A DNA stretch of 43,373 nucleotides, taken from a virus. The translations under genes were made by a program, and so were the position numbers. The notes under the pieces are model-generated. The model worked only from the letters and a program-made list of their open reading frames with translations. It had not been told where the DNA came from and made no database searches. The stretch is taken from positions 1-43,373 of the IMG/VR virus record IMGVR_UViG_3300027749_004522; one strand, 5' to 3'. Positions 7,270 to 15,062 of this stretch are shown here, piece by piece; position 1 is the stretch's first letter, and each line of letters begins with the position of its first letter.

Positions 7270-7824
7270 ATGAAACACGTTAAAGCATTTGAAAAATTTC
7301 GTATTCAAAAAAATAGAGAAGAGATTATCAAAGAATCTGTTTTCCAAGTTAACGATCTTTATAAAGTAAAAACTATGATTGATTTACCTCAATCACTAAT
7401 CAACGCTTATGTTAAAAAAGTAAAAGATACAACAGGTAAAAACTTACGTCAATTTTTTGGTGATGTAGATATTGCAGAAGAGATCATTAAATATGTAACT
7501 ACTACATTTTTAGATATTGATAAAATTCCTGGTGGTGCAATAATGGGTGGTCAAACTCAAGCACAAACACAAGGTCAAGGACAAGTTCAAGTACAAACTG
7601 AACCTCAAGCACAAACTGAACCACAAGCTCAAGCACAAGTTCAACCACAAGTACAGACTGAAGCACAACCTCAAGCACAAGCACCTGCAGAAGGTGAGTT
7701 TGAAGAACCTGCACAAGGACAAGGTCAAGCTGCTGAAGGTCAAGCTCAGGCACCTGCACAAGGAGAAGAAGAGGAAGAACCTAAGAAAGAAGGAGAAGAA
7801 GAGGAAGAAGAATTACCTCTTTAA
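7270..7824 (+). CDS. Q/A-rich protein with acidic tail, possible prohead-core component
   Basis: A 184-residue protein. It opens with MKHVKAFEKF, a weaker version of the shared leader. Residues about 20-95 are an ordered helical domain. From about 96 the sequence turns into low-complexity Gln/Ala/Thr/Pro repeats (TQAQ, VQTEPQAQ) and ends in a Glu-rich tail (EEEEE-PKKE-GEEEEEE). The repeats are nearly period-six in the DNA. Acidic, disordered tails are seen in scaffold or core proteins such as T4 gp67/gp68, and the leader fits head targeting. That function is inference; I see no diagnostic domain. A terminator follows. Confidence 0.55.
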   Translation: MKHVKAFEKFRIQKNREEIIKESVFQVNDLYKVKTMIDLPQSLINAYVKKVKDTTGKNLRQFFGDVDIAEEIIKYVTTTFLDIDKIPGGAIMGGQTQAQTQGQGQVQVQTEPQAQTEPQAQAQVQPQVQTEAQPQAQAPAEGEFEEPAQGQGQAAEGQAQAPAQGEEEEEPKKEGEEEEEELPL

Positions 7825-7840
7825 TCTTAACTAATAAAAG

Positions 7841-7866
7841 AAAAACCACTCATTGAGTGGTTTTTT
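7841..7866. terminator. Bidirectional terminator
   Basis: AAAAACCACTCA pairs with TGAGTGGTTTTT, between convergent genes. Confidence 0.85.
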
Positions 7867-8206
7867 ATTTTATATACTTTGTAAGTATAAAGTCTCTTCG
7901 TATTGTCATTAGTAAATTAAACATATCTTCATCATCATTCTTATAATACTTGATGTGTTTATTTATAATATCTAAACTTAAATCCTTTTTATTATAATTT
8001 ATCCAATCTTCTTTTATATAGATAGGCATCTTAGAAACATCACTGATTTTTTCCTTTTCATCTTGAATATAAAAATATAGATTATCTTTTTCAAGAATAA
8101 TAGAAGTTAAACCAAGTATCCAATGATTTAGATAATCACTTAAAATTGATACTATATTAAAGTCTCCAAAATTAGAGTTAAATCCATTCAATTCTAGATT
8201 ATTCAT
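7865..8206 (-). CDS. Orphan protein, 113 residues
   Basis: An acidic, Asn/Asp/Ile-rich soluble protein with no motif I recognise. It overlaps the end of the upstream membrane-protein gene by 8 bases, and that gene is closely linked to the nucleotidyltransferase, so all three probably share a transcript. Confidence 0.6.
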   Translation of the reverse strand: MNNLELNGFNSNFGDFNIVSILSDYLNHWILGLTSIILEKDNLYFYIQDEKEKISDVSKMPIYIKEDWINYNKKDLSLDIINKHIKYYKNDDEDMFNLLMTIRRDFILTKYIK

Positions 8207-8834
8207 TATTATAACTATCTAAAAATCTTTTTTCCTCTGGTGTAAGATTTTCAATACCAACAGATGTAATTCTATCCAATATATCATCTATATTAAACTT
8301 TACTTCATTCTGTCTTTTTATCTTTTCAATATCAGACATTTCTTCTTTCGGAGAATTACCAAACATACCTTTCTTCATATCTTCTACCCTTATTTTGAAC
8401 TTACTCTCAAATTCATCACGTGAGAAAACCATCCCCATAACATTCACGACATCATTTATCTCATGTTTGTAGAAAACATCAAGACCAACAATGATTTCAT
8501 TAACTATAGAGTTATCTATCGAGTCTGATGTGTAAATACACTTATCTCCTTTAAATATAGCTATATCATGTCTATCCATAAGATAAACAACATTTACCAT
8601 ACCTATCTGATTCAGTTCGGTAATAATAGTAACAGTATTATTTATTCGACTACCGAAACTTGTCTTATTTGTATAAAGATTATCTAAGACACTTTGAAAA
8701 ATATCCATAATTTCTTTTTTATACTTACCATCATTATGCCAATCAATAATCTTTCTCAAAAGTGTATTGAATAAATACCCTAAGCAAAAGAATCCAAAAA
8801 TAATTGCGATAATTGAAGCGTTACTGTATACCAT
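8199..8834 (-). CDS. Single-pass membrane protein with DUF6576-like C-terminus
   Basis: A 211-residue protein. It has an N-terminal membrane helix (SIIAIIFGFFCLGYLFNTLL), a cytoplasmic mixed alpha/beta domain (about 35-150), and a C-terminal helix pair reading ILDRI-x-x-x-GIENLTPEEKRFL. That tail matches the short DUF6576-type motif (ILdKI..kG..sLT.eEk.fL) common at the ends of Bacteroidota membrane proteins. It recurs in the small protein at 42969. Function unknown. Its start overlaps the nucleotidyltransferase stop by 14 bases. Confidence 0.6.
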   Translation of the reverse strand: MVYSNASIIAIIFGFFCLGYLFNTLLRKIIDWHNDGKYKKEIMDIFQSVLDNLYTNKTSFGSRINNTVTIITELNQIGMVNVVYLMDRHDIAIFKGDKCIYTSDSIDNSIVNEIIVGLDVFYKHEINDVVNVMGMVFSRDEFESKFKIRVEDMKKGMFGNSPKEEMSDIEKIKRQNEVKFNIDDILDRITSVGIENLTPEEKRFLDSYNNE

Positions 8835-10092
8835 AAACCGATTTTCTAATTTTTACTAATAAACTATTTATAAAATTTTCATCTACCTTTTCTGGTAAGT
8901 TTGACTTTTTAAATAAAGTATCTACTTCTTCAATCTCACTTTCAACATGATCAATCAAAGTTTGTAAATCTATCTCACCTCTTCTAATTGAAAGAAGTTC
9001 TTGAGCATTATCTCTTTTAACAAGAATACCTTTACCCTCTGCAATTTCACGAGCCATATCCATCAATCTACGACAGTGCATCATATTCTTACCGTCAATT
9101 TGTTGACCGTGAGACTTAACATCTACCCATCTTTGAAGGTTTCTTTTTGACAACCATTCTTCATACTCTCTGAAATCTTTACAATGTTCAGAATATCCGT
9201 CCTTATTATAAGTAATAGTACAAAATGGTTCTTGTCCTTTTGGAATTGATGATAACCTTAATTGATTTGACACACCCAAGTTCTTTTCAGCCTCTTTTCG
9301 AAAAACTAATTCAAGTCTATCAATTTGTTCATCAGTCATATTAGTAAGTTTACTTCGATCAATAGTGGTTGCACCTGCTTTAATCAATCCTTTATAACCA
9401 AGACCCAATGCACGACCAGAATCTTTACGTTGTTGAATCATCATATCACTCAACTCTTTTTTCTCTTTACCAGAGAACATCATATCACCTTCACGGTCAT
9501 AAAATAGAGTATAAACATCTTTCGCATATGGAACATTTACAGCACCAATAAATCTTTCATCAAATTTACCACCATCATTCCATTTTTTCCATGGAATTGC
9601 CTTTGTTCCTTGAATAACATAACAAAAGTCAAGTAAGTCTTTACGAGTAACTTTATCCTTTTCCCAGTTTTGTTTTTTATTTTGACCTTTTGCTTTACCA
9701 ATTTGAGCTCTCGCATAACCACCAAAAGAATTAGCACAGATTTTAGTAATAAATTGTTCTTTATTTTCTAATATAAGATCAAAAATAGGATCTTTGTAGA
9801 TAATACATTCTTCTGGAGTATTAAGTAATTCTAAAACAGTTGGGTTATTACTAGCCAATAACTCTAAAAATCTACGTAACTCATAGATTACAGTATCATT
9901 AGTATCATCGTTTACTTGTTGTTTGTATTTACTACCAAGAATATCATCCAATGACTGGATAAATACACCGGCATAATCAGTATCGGAAGTTTCTATGTTA
10001 GTTCCGTATGCATGTGATCCCCTAATAACCAAGAAGATTGGTTTAGACCCAGGAGATCTTTCATTTATAAGTTGGCTTAATTGTTCTTTCAT
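8821..10092 (-). CDS. RlaP-like nucleotidyltransferase (DNA polymerase beta superfamily)
   Basis: A 423-residue protein. The N-terminal nucleotidyltransferase fold has the signature RGSHAYGTNIETSDTDYAG (Gly25-Ser26, Asp37 and Asp39 as metal ligands). A helical region with FGGYARAQIGKAKG and HCRRLMDMAREI follows, as in the COG3541/RlaP family. RlaP proteins are predicted to act in RNA repair, possibly adding a nucleotide to damaged tRNA ends. The full family length is present. It is preceded by a host-type promoter at 10110-10117. The substrate cannot be read from sequence. Confidence 0.8.
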   Translation of the reverse strand: MKEQLSQLINERSPGSKPIFLVIRGSHAYGTNIETSDTDYAGVFIQSLDDILGSKYKQQVNDDTNDTVIYELRRFLELLASNNPTVLELLNTPEECIIYKDPIFDLILENKEQFITKICANSFGGYARAQIGKAKGQNKKQNWEKDKVTRKDLLDFCYVIQGTKAIPWKKWNDGGKFDERFIGAVNVPYAKDVYTLFYDREGDMMFSGKEKKELSDMMIQQRKDSGRALGLGYKGLIKAGATTIDRSKLTNMTDEQIDRLELVFRKEAEKNLGVSNQLRLSSIPKGQEPFCTITYNKDGYSEHCKDFREYEEWLSKRNLQRWVDVKSHGQQIDGKNMMHCRRLMDMAREIAEGKGILVKRDNAQELLSIRRGEIDLQTLIDHVESEIEEVDTLFKKSNLPEKVDENFINSLLVKIRKSVYGIQ

Positions 10093-10109
10093 CTTTATTA
10101 TAATTTTTA

Positions 10110-10117
10110 CAAATATA
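10110..10117 (-). promoter_or_regulatory. Host-type -7 box for the RlaP-like gene
   Basis: Reads TATATTTG on the minus strand, 17 bases before the ATG. It lies just past the stop of the topoisomerase gene. Confidence 0.55.
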
Positions 10118-10139
10118 GTGAAAAAAATTCAATGTTCAA

Positions 10140-11483
10140 CTATTTAAACTTCTTTTTTAATTCACTTAAATCTAACAGATACATATCTTTTGGTTCTGTA
10201 GATTCTAATATTTTAATTTCTTCTTTTTTTCCAGTGAAGTCTTGTTTCATTTTTTCAAATAACTCTTTAGTTAAAGAGTAAAGTGGCATTCTTAATAGAT
10301 AATCATAAGAATCATCTATTTGTTCCAAACCTAATGTTTCTATATTTTTTATAATTTCTGTTTTAGAAACATTATTTATTTTTAATTTCTCATCCAAAAT
10401 AGCTTTTATAAATCTACCTCTATTGCTTAATATCTTTAATTCTCTATTAAGTTTATCTAAAGTATGTTGTTTTCTTATATCATAATAAGTTAGTCTAAAT
10501 TTAGTAAAGTATTCTATAATCTCTTCGGATGTTTCAAATATTTTTAGTTTACCAAATTCATCAAGTGTTGTAAATATCTCAGTAGATGATTCCTCCAACT
10601 TTAATAACTTAATCATTGCAGTATCATCGATACCTTCTAAAATAGATCTTTGAAATTTAATTGTATAATCTATATTATCTTTACAATTATCATCATATGA
10701 TACAATATCTTTATTATCAACTAATTTATCTAGTATCTCTTCATACTTTTCATAAGTCATAGAAGGTGGTAATTCTGTTATTCTAACAGTTGATGTATTC
10801 ACTCTCTGAAATAAACCTCTTATAATCCATCTCTTAGGATTTTCCTTATCTTGTATGAAATTACCAGTAAACTCATTTAGGGAGGGTTTAATGCTCGTTA
10901 TTTTTTTTCCTTCAACAACTTTCACACAACTATCAATAATACTTTTAATGTCTCTATTTAGTACATTAGAAGCAAATCCCACTGCAATACCAGAAGAACC
11001 ATTTAATAATACTGTTGGAATAATTGGTAGAAAGTATCTAGGTTCAATTGTTTCACCTTCTTCTTGTTTATACTCAAGTAGATCAAAGTCTTTATAAATC
11101 AATCTAAAATTGTCACTTAACTTAGTTCCAATATATCTTGCTGCACCAGGTTGTGGAGAACGTAATGAACCAAACTGACCATCTTCCTCTAATAACGCAG
11201 CATTATTTTTAAATTTTTGTGCCATCGTAACAATAGCATTTTCTAATGAAGTATTACCGTGATGATAAAATGCATCAGATGCTACTTTACCTGCTAATTG
11301 AAATACTTTTAGATTCTTCTCATTACCAGTTCTCCATATTTGATTGGAGATGTGAATGATCTTTCTTTGTGTCGGCTTAAAGCCATCAACAACGGATGGT
11401 ATTGCCCTACCTTCAATTGAATACATAGCAAACTCTTTATACTCACATGAAAGAAAATCTGAAATCGTTTTTTCTGTTATCAT
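10140..11483 (-). CDS. Type II DNA topoisomerase, DNA-cleaving (GyrA/gp52-like) subunit
   Basis: A 447-residue protein with the GyrA/ParC winged-helix and tower domains: an N-terminal GRAIPSVVDGFKPTQRKI segment, the HHGNTSLENAIV motif, and QFGSLRSPQPGAARYIGT with catalytic Arg116-Tyr117. The length matches T4 gp52 (about 440), not gyrase A (about 850), because the beta-pinwheel DNA-wrapping domain is absent. T4 topoisomerase also needs an ATPase subunit (gp39/gp60), which is not in this window. It ends in TAG; the next in-frame stop is 10 codons on. Confidence 0.93.
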   Translation of the reverse strand: MITEKTISDFLSCEYKEFAMYSIEGRAIPSVVDGFKPTQRKIIHISNQIWRTGNEKNLKVFQLAGKVASDAFYHHGNTSLENAIVTMAQKFKNNAALLEEDGQFGSLRSPQPGAARYIGTKLSDNFRLIYKDFDLLEYKQEEGETIEPRYFLPIIPTVLLNGSSGIAVGFASNVLNRDIKSIIDSCVKVVEGKKITSIKPSLNEFTGNFIQDKENPKRWIIRGLFQRVNTSTVRITELPPSMTYEKYEEILDKLVDNKDIVSYDDNCKDNIDYTIKFQRSILEGIDDTAMIKLLKLEESSTEIFTTLDEFGKLKIFETSEEIIEYFTKFRLTYYDIRKQHTLDKLNRELKILSNRGRFIKAILDEKLKINNVSKTEIIKNIETLGLEQIDDSYDYLLRMPLYSLTKELFEKMKQDFTGKKEEIKILESTEPKDMYLLDLSELKKKFK

Positions 11484-11486
11484 AAT

Positions 11487-11497
11487 TTTATATATAG
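11487..11497 (+). promoter_or_regulatory. Late-type box (variant)
   Basis: TTTATATATAG 26 bases before the gene at 11524, overlapping the upstream region of the divergent topoisomerase gene. Confidence 0.35.
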
Positions 11498-11523
11498 TAA
11501 AAAATAATCTTTGTTTTTAGATA

Positions 11524-12198
11524 ATGAATAAACTTAAAAAATATAACGACTTTTTAATTCTTGAAAAATATGATAAAAATATAAAAGAACAACTTATTAA
11601 AATGGGTGTGACTGATAAAGAAGAGTTAGAAAGACAAATATCATTATCTAAAAAAGGACATCTAGGTGCTTACTTACATAGTAAGGGTAATGATTTTACA
11701 TTTGGAATACTTAATGCAATTTTTAAAGATGCTATTGATACTAAAAAGAAAACAAACTTAAAAAAAAGTATCTTTGGTATATTACCAGTAGTTATTCCAC
11801 TATCATTAGCACCTTTCTTTCCAATACTTGCAGTGATTGGTACTATTGTTGGAACTTCTCGTTTAACACACCGAGTATTTGATACGATATTTACCTATTT
11901 AGAACCACAATCTAAATATACAGACTTTTTAAAGAAAACAATTGACACTTACATGATGTTACCAGAAGGTGATGTTCCATTAAAAGATAGATTTTCAAGA
12001 GCATTTGTAGTATCTGATAGACTAATCGAAGCACTTAAACCAGAGGTAGTTGATGATTTCACATCCTTTATTAGTGATAAGATGTCAAAGGAAGATGATA
12101 ATAAAATAGTACCACAAAATTATATTGAAAATGAGTTAAAAACTTATCTTAATGATAACTTTGATATTAATCCAGAAATACCGTTAAAGAGAGGTTAG
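11524..12198 (+). CDS. Membrane-associated orphan with capsid-targeting-like leader
   Basis: A 224-residue protein. The leader is MNKLKKYNDFLILE|K. A hydrophobic stretch at about residues 83-113 (SIFGILPVVIPLSLAPFFPI and on) would form one or two membrane helices, flanked by amphipathic helices. The C-terminus is acidic. A packaged protein able to insert into membranes could help DNA cross the host inner membrane, but that is speculation. It ends in TAG with a TAA two codons later, converging on the next gene by 4 bases. Confidence 0.65.
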   Translation: MNKLKKYNDFLILEKYDKNIKEQLIKMGVTDKEELERQISLSKKGHLGAYLHSKGNDFTFGILNAIFKDAIDTKKKTNLKKSIFGILPVVIPLSLAPFFPILAVIGTIVGTSRLTHRVFDTIFTYLEPQSKYTDFLKKTIDTYMMLPEGDVPLKDRFSRAFVVSDRLIEALKPEVVDDFTSFISDKMSKEDDNKIVPQNYIENELKTYLNDNFDINPEIPLKRG

Positions 12199-12704
12199 TC
12201 AATATAAACGTTAAAGTCTTTACCATTAGAAAAAACAAAATCTCCTGCTATTTCATCACCACCATAAAAGACTTCAGAAACCATTTTAAAACTTTCCAAT
12301 CTTTTAATTTTCAAAGTAAGTAACTCTGGATTAAATTCTTCAATCTCAAAATCTCCTTCAAAAAAAGTACCTTTTTCAGTAGATACACAAGTAATAGCAC
12401 ATTCTTCATCAGTGGAATAAATAGGTTCTGTTACTACTTCATCATAAACTAATTCATCACAAGGTATTTCATAAATAGTTGTACCTTCTTCATCTATAAT
12501 TTGAATAGAAGATTCTTCTAAATAAGCAGCAGAGCAATGAAAGTTATCATCAATCTCATACCAACTAAAATCATCGTCAACATACTGACTAAAGTATTCT
12601 TCTAACGAATCATGACTTTCATATATTTTCTCAACTTTCTCATTTGTCAAAGTTCCCTGAGTAACTTCTGCACCGTAACCGGAAATGTAAACTTTTAATT
12701 TCAT
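12195..12704 (-). CDS. Acidic orphan protein, 169 residues
   Basis: A strongly acidic protein (many Glu/Asp, few Lys) with a beta-rich pattern, scattered cysteines and no recognised motif. The strong negative charge would fit a DNA mimic, but nothing specific supports this. It converges on the gene at 11524 with a 4-base overlap. Confidence 0.6.
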   Translation of the reverse strand: MKLKVYISGYGAEVTQGTLTNEKVEKIYESHDSLEEYFSQYVDDDFSWYEIDDNFHCSAAYLEESSIQIIDEEGTTIYEIPCDELVYDEVVTEPIYSTDEECAITCVSTEKGTFFEGDFEIEEFNPELLTLKIKRLESFKMVSEVFYGGDEIAGDFVFSNGKDFNVYID

Positions 12705-12755
12705 AATAATTATATTAAATTATTCTCAGGAGTTGAAATATAAAATATATACCAT

Positions 12756-12926
12756 ATGGAATTATTATTAAAAAAACTAGGAATTGAAAAAGTCAAGGTT
12801 GTAGATAATAACTTTGATGAGATTTATGATAAGTATGAACAAAAAGCCAAAGAGTTAGGATTTTTTGGTGAGATTAAATTTATCAAAGAACATAGTAAGA
12901 TAATGGTTTACGTAGTTGTTAGCTAG
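12756..12926 (+). CDS. Small orphan protein, 56 residues
   Basis: ATG at 12756, TAG at 12924-12926. The protein begins MELLLKKLGIEKVKVVDNN and ends IMVYVVVS, in a compact alpha/beta pattern. A TATATA-containing stretch sits just upstream. Its last 8 bases overlap the end of a leftward membrane-protein gene. Confidence 0.5.
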   Translation: MELLLKKLGIEKVKVVDNNFDEIYDKYEQKAKELGFFGEIKFIKEHSKIMVYVVVS

Positions 12927-13074
12927 ATTTTTTAACAGATAAGATATAAATCGCTGTTAAAAATATTACAAATGAACTACATACCGGAAATCTAACATCA
13001 TCAAATGTATTCATATCTACTAATATACCAATTAGTAAGGAAACTACTATTAAAATGTAACCAAATATCTTCAT
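12919..13074 (-). CDS. Small two-helix membrane protein, 51 residues
   Basis: ATG complement at 13072-13074, TAA at 12919-12921. The sequence has two hydrophobic helices (IFGYILIVVSLLIGILV and FVIFLTAIYILSV) separated by a short acidic loop. The start follows a TATATA box at 13079-13090. Small two-pass proteins near lysis genes can be holins or antiholins, but there is no further support here. Confidence 0.5.
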   Translation of the reverse strand: MKIFGYILIVVSLLIGILVDMNTFDDVRFPVCSSFVIFLTAIYILSVKKSS

Positions 13075-13078
13075 AATT

Positions 13079-13090
13079 TTATATATTATT
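13079..13090 (-). promoter_or_regulatory. Late-type box
   Basis: On the minus strand an AATAATATATAAAA context, a few bases upstream of the small membrane-protein gene. Confidence 0.35.
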
Positions 13091-13092
13091 TT

Positions 13093-13104
13093 TTAATATA
13101 TATT
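13093..13104 (+). promoter_or_regulatory. Late-type box
   Basis: TTAATATATATT 26 bases upstream of the secreted nuclease gene, back-to-back with the leftward box. Confidence 0.45.
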
Positions 13105-13130
13105 AAGTTAAAAAAAAATAAAAAAAAACA

Positions 13131-13715
13131 ATGAAGAAATTATTATCGATTTTATTATTTACAGCAACGTTTATGAGTTATTCTCAAGTTGTTAGAGATA
13201 GTGTGTTAGTTAAAACAGACATTTTTGAAGTGTCATATTCAGAAAAATTAGAACAACCATTAAGAGTTAAGTACCGTGTACTTTGTCAAGATGGTAAAGC
13301 ATCAAGACAAGGTATGGACTTCTATACTGATAAGGCATACAAGACATCTGATGCAAAAGATTATGAGGCAAACATATATGACAAAGGACATTGTGCACCT
13401 GCTGCAGATTTTAATTGTGATAAGGTAATGTTATTCAAAACATTTACTTATTTAAACTGTGCTTTACAGGATCAATACTTAAATAGAGGAACTTGGAGAT
13501 TCTTAGAAGTATATGAAAGAGAATTAGCTCAAAAATATACAGTAGATGTTGAAATAAAACTTATCTTTTCTAATAAGTCAGTTAAATTACCAACTGGTGC
13601 AACAGTACCGGATGCATTTCTTAAAACTATAAAATATAATGGTATAACAGAAAAGTATTACTTTCTAAATGAAAAACCAAAATCTAGTAATTTTAAACTT
13701 TACTTAATAAAATAA
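13131..13715 (+). CDS. Exported DNA/RNA non-specific endonuclease (NUC1 family)
   Basis: A 194-residue protein with a Sec signal peptide (MKKLLSILLFTATFMSYSQ) and a beta-beta-alpha-metal nuclease core. The active-site motif is YDKGHCAPAADF (His87 general base, Lys in place of the usual Arg of DRGH). Asn109 in TYLNCALQDQ supplies the metal ligand, followed by N-x-GTW-x-x-LE. It should act in the periplasm or outside the cell after lysis. It has a late-type box, so roles such as cleaning up host DNA at lysis or destroying competing DNA are plausible inferences. It is shorter than typical NUC1 proteins (about 250). Confidence 0.85.
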   Translation: MKKLLSILLFTATFMSYSQVVRDSVLVKTDIFEVSYSEKLEQPLRVKYRVLCQDGKASRQGMDFYTDKAYKTSDAKDYEANIYDKGHCAPAADFNCDKVMLFKTFTYLNCALQDQYLNRGTWRFLEVYERELAQKYTVDVEIKLIFSNKSVKLPTGATVPDAFLKTIKYNGITEKYYFLNEKPKSSNFKLYLIK

Positions 13716-13747
13716 AAAAAGAGACTCAAATGAGTCTCTTTTTTTTA
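13714..13747. terminator. Bidirectional terminator
   Basis: AAAAAAGAGACTCA pairs with TGAGTCTCTTTTTT, between convergent genes. Confidence 0.85.
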
Positions 13748-14977
13748 ATTAAATTCAGTTTCTAAAATCTTAATAATTTCTCTTATAGTTTCTTCTTCTA
13801 AATCTGTTTGTTTAACAATGTAATTAAAATCTGCTTTTAAAACACTTTTTGCAGTGTCAAATCCAACTTTCTTAAATTCATCAATAATCCAACCATCAAT
13901 CTCATCAGAAAAGTCTTCTAATAAAACATCTTCATTATGTTCAACATCAGAGAATACATTTATTTTATATCCACTTATCTTACTAGCTAGTTTAATATTC
14001 ATACCACCTTTACCAATTGCCAATGAAATATTTTCAGAAGGTATAACTACATTAGCAGTTTTCTTTTCTTCATTTAATTCGACAGTTGCTTTACTTTGAC
14101 CAAGTGCTCTAGTAACAAATAATGACTTATTTGTAGTGTAACTAATAACATCGATATTTTCATTATTAAGTTCTCTTACAATACTGTGTATTCTACTACC
14201 TTTAACACCAACACAAGTTCCAACTGGATCAATTCTATCATCATAAGACTCAACTGCAACTTTTGCTTTGGAACCAGGTTCTCTAACAACTGCTTTAACG
14301 GTAATCAAACCATCAAATACTTCAGGTATTTCAAGTTCAAATAACTTTTCTAAAAACTTGTTGGATGTTCTTGATAAAGTCATAAAAAGTTTACCATTAT
14401 CAATAGAAACCTTTTGTAAAATCGCTCTAATTGAGTCACCTTTTCTATAAAAGTCACCAGGTACTTGTTCTGTTTTAGGCAAAACGAATTCATTACCCTC
14501 ATCATCAATAACAATTGCTTCCTTTCTTAAAATTTGGTATACTTCACAAGTGAAAATCTCACCTTCTCTATCTTTATATTTTTTATACAAAGACTCTTTA
14601 CCTAAATCAATAATTTTAGATTTAAGTATTTGACGAATTGATGAAATTGAACGTCTTCCAAAGTCAGTAATTTTAACTTCATCAGAGTAATCTTCGCCTA
14701 TCTCAAAACCTGACTCGATTTTATTGACATCCGTAAATTTAATGTGAATATTCTCATCATAATCATCAGCATTATCATCAATAACCAGTCTATTTCTCCA
14801 TATTTCTAAATCTCCTTTATTTGGATTTACAATAATGTCAAAGTTATCTGTAGAACCATATTTTTTTAGGATTATAGTTTGAAAAACTTCTTGCATTATT
14901 TTAATCATTGATTCTTTATCAATGTTTTTAACATCTTTTAACTCAGTAAAAGACTCTACTAGATTTATATTATCCAT
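13745..14977 (-). CDS. nusA: NusA, transcription elongation/termination factor
   Basis: A 410-residue NusA with all bacterial core domains: N-terminal RNA-polymerase-binding domain (about 1-125), S1 domain (about 130-205), KH1 (DPVGTCVGVKGSRI) and KH2 (ISLAIGKGGMNIKLASKISGY), ending at a short helical tail. I start it at MDNINLVESF, 13 codons inside the longest frame, because Bacteroidota NusA proteins begin with almost the same residues. Segments such as FLEKLFELEIPEVFDGLI and VAVESYDDRIDPVG match the Bacteroidota family closely. Host NusA controls pausing, termination and antitermination. A phage copy could retune host RNA polymerase on phage templates (inference). Confidence 0.95.
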   Translation of the reverse strand: MDNINLVESFTELKDVKNIDKESMIKIMQEVFQTIILKKYGSTDNFDIIVNPNKGDLEIWRNRLVIDDNADDYDENIHIKFTDVNKIESGFEIGEDYSDEVKITDFGRRSISSIRQILKSKIIDLGKESLYKKYKDREGEIFTCEVYQILRKEAIVIDDEGNEFVLPKTEQVPGDFYRKGDSIRAILQKVSIDNGKLFMTLSRTSNKFLEKLFELEIPEVFDGLITVKAVVREPGSKAKVAVESYDDRIDPVGTCVGVKGSRIHSIVRELNNENIDVISYTTNKSLFVTRALGQSKATVELNEEKKTANVVIPSENISLAIGKGGMNIKLASKISGYKINVFSDVEHNEDVLLEDFSDEIDGWIIDEFKKVGFDTAKSVLKADFNYIVKQTDLEEETIREIIKILETEFN

Positions 14978-15030
14978 AATATTATTTTTATTTTTATTTG
15001 TATTCAAATTATACAATTATGTTTATAAAA

Positions 15031-15062
15031 TAAAAAAAGATGTAATTAAACATCTTCTTTTT
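15031..15062 (-). terminator. Terminator after the lipoprotein gene
   Basis: On the minus strand GATGTTTAATTACATC followed by a T-run. The lipoprotein stop codon lies in the loop. It separates this gene from nusA downstream. Confidence 0.6.

Noticed and set aside
7502-7834. Three alternative frames over the Q/A repeat
   Set aside because: They are Leu/Val- and Lys-rich by-products of the CAA/GCA repeat codons. The chosen frame has a proper start, an ordered N-terminal domain and a terminator.
9325-9737. Frames within and opposite the RlaP-like gene
   Set aside because: The RlaP-like frame is continuous with conserved motifs across this interval. The others lack starts, motifs and plausible composition.
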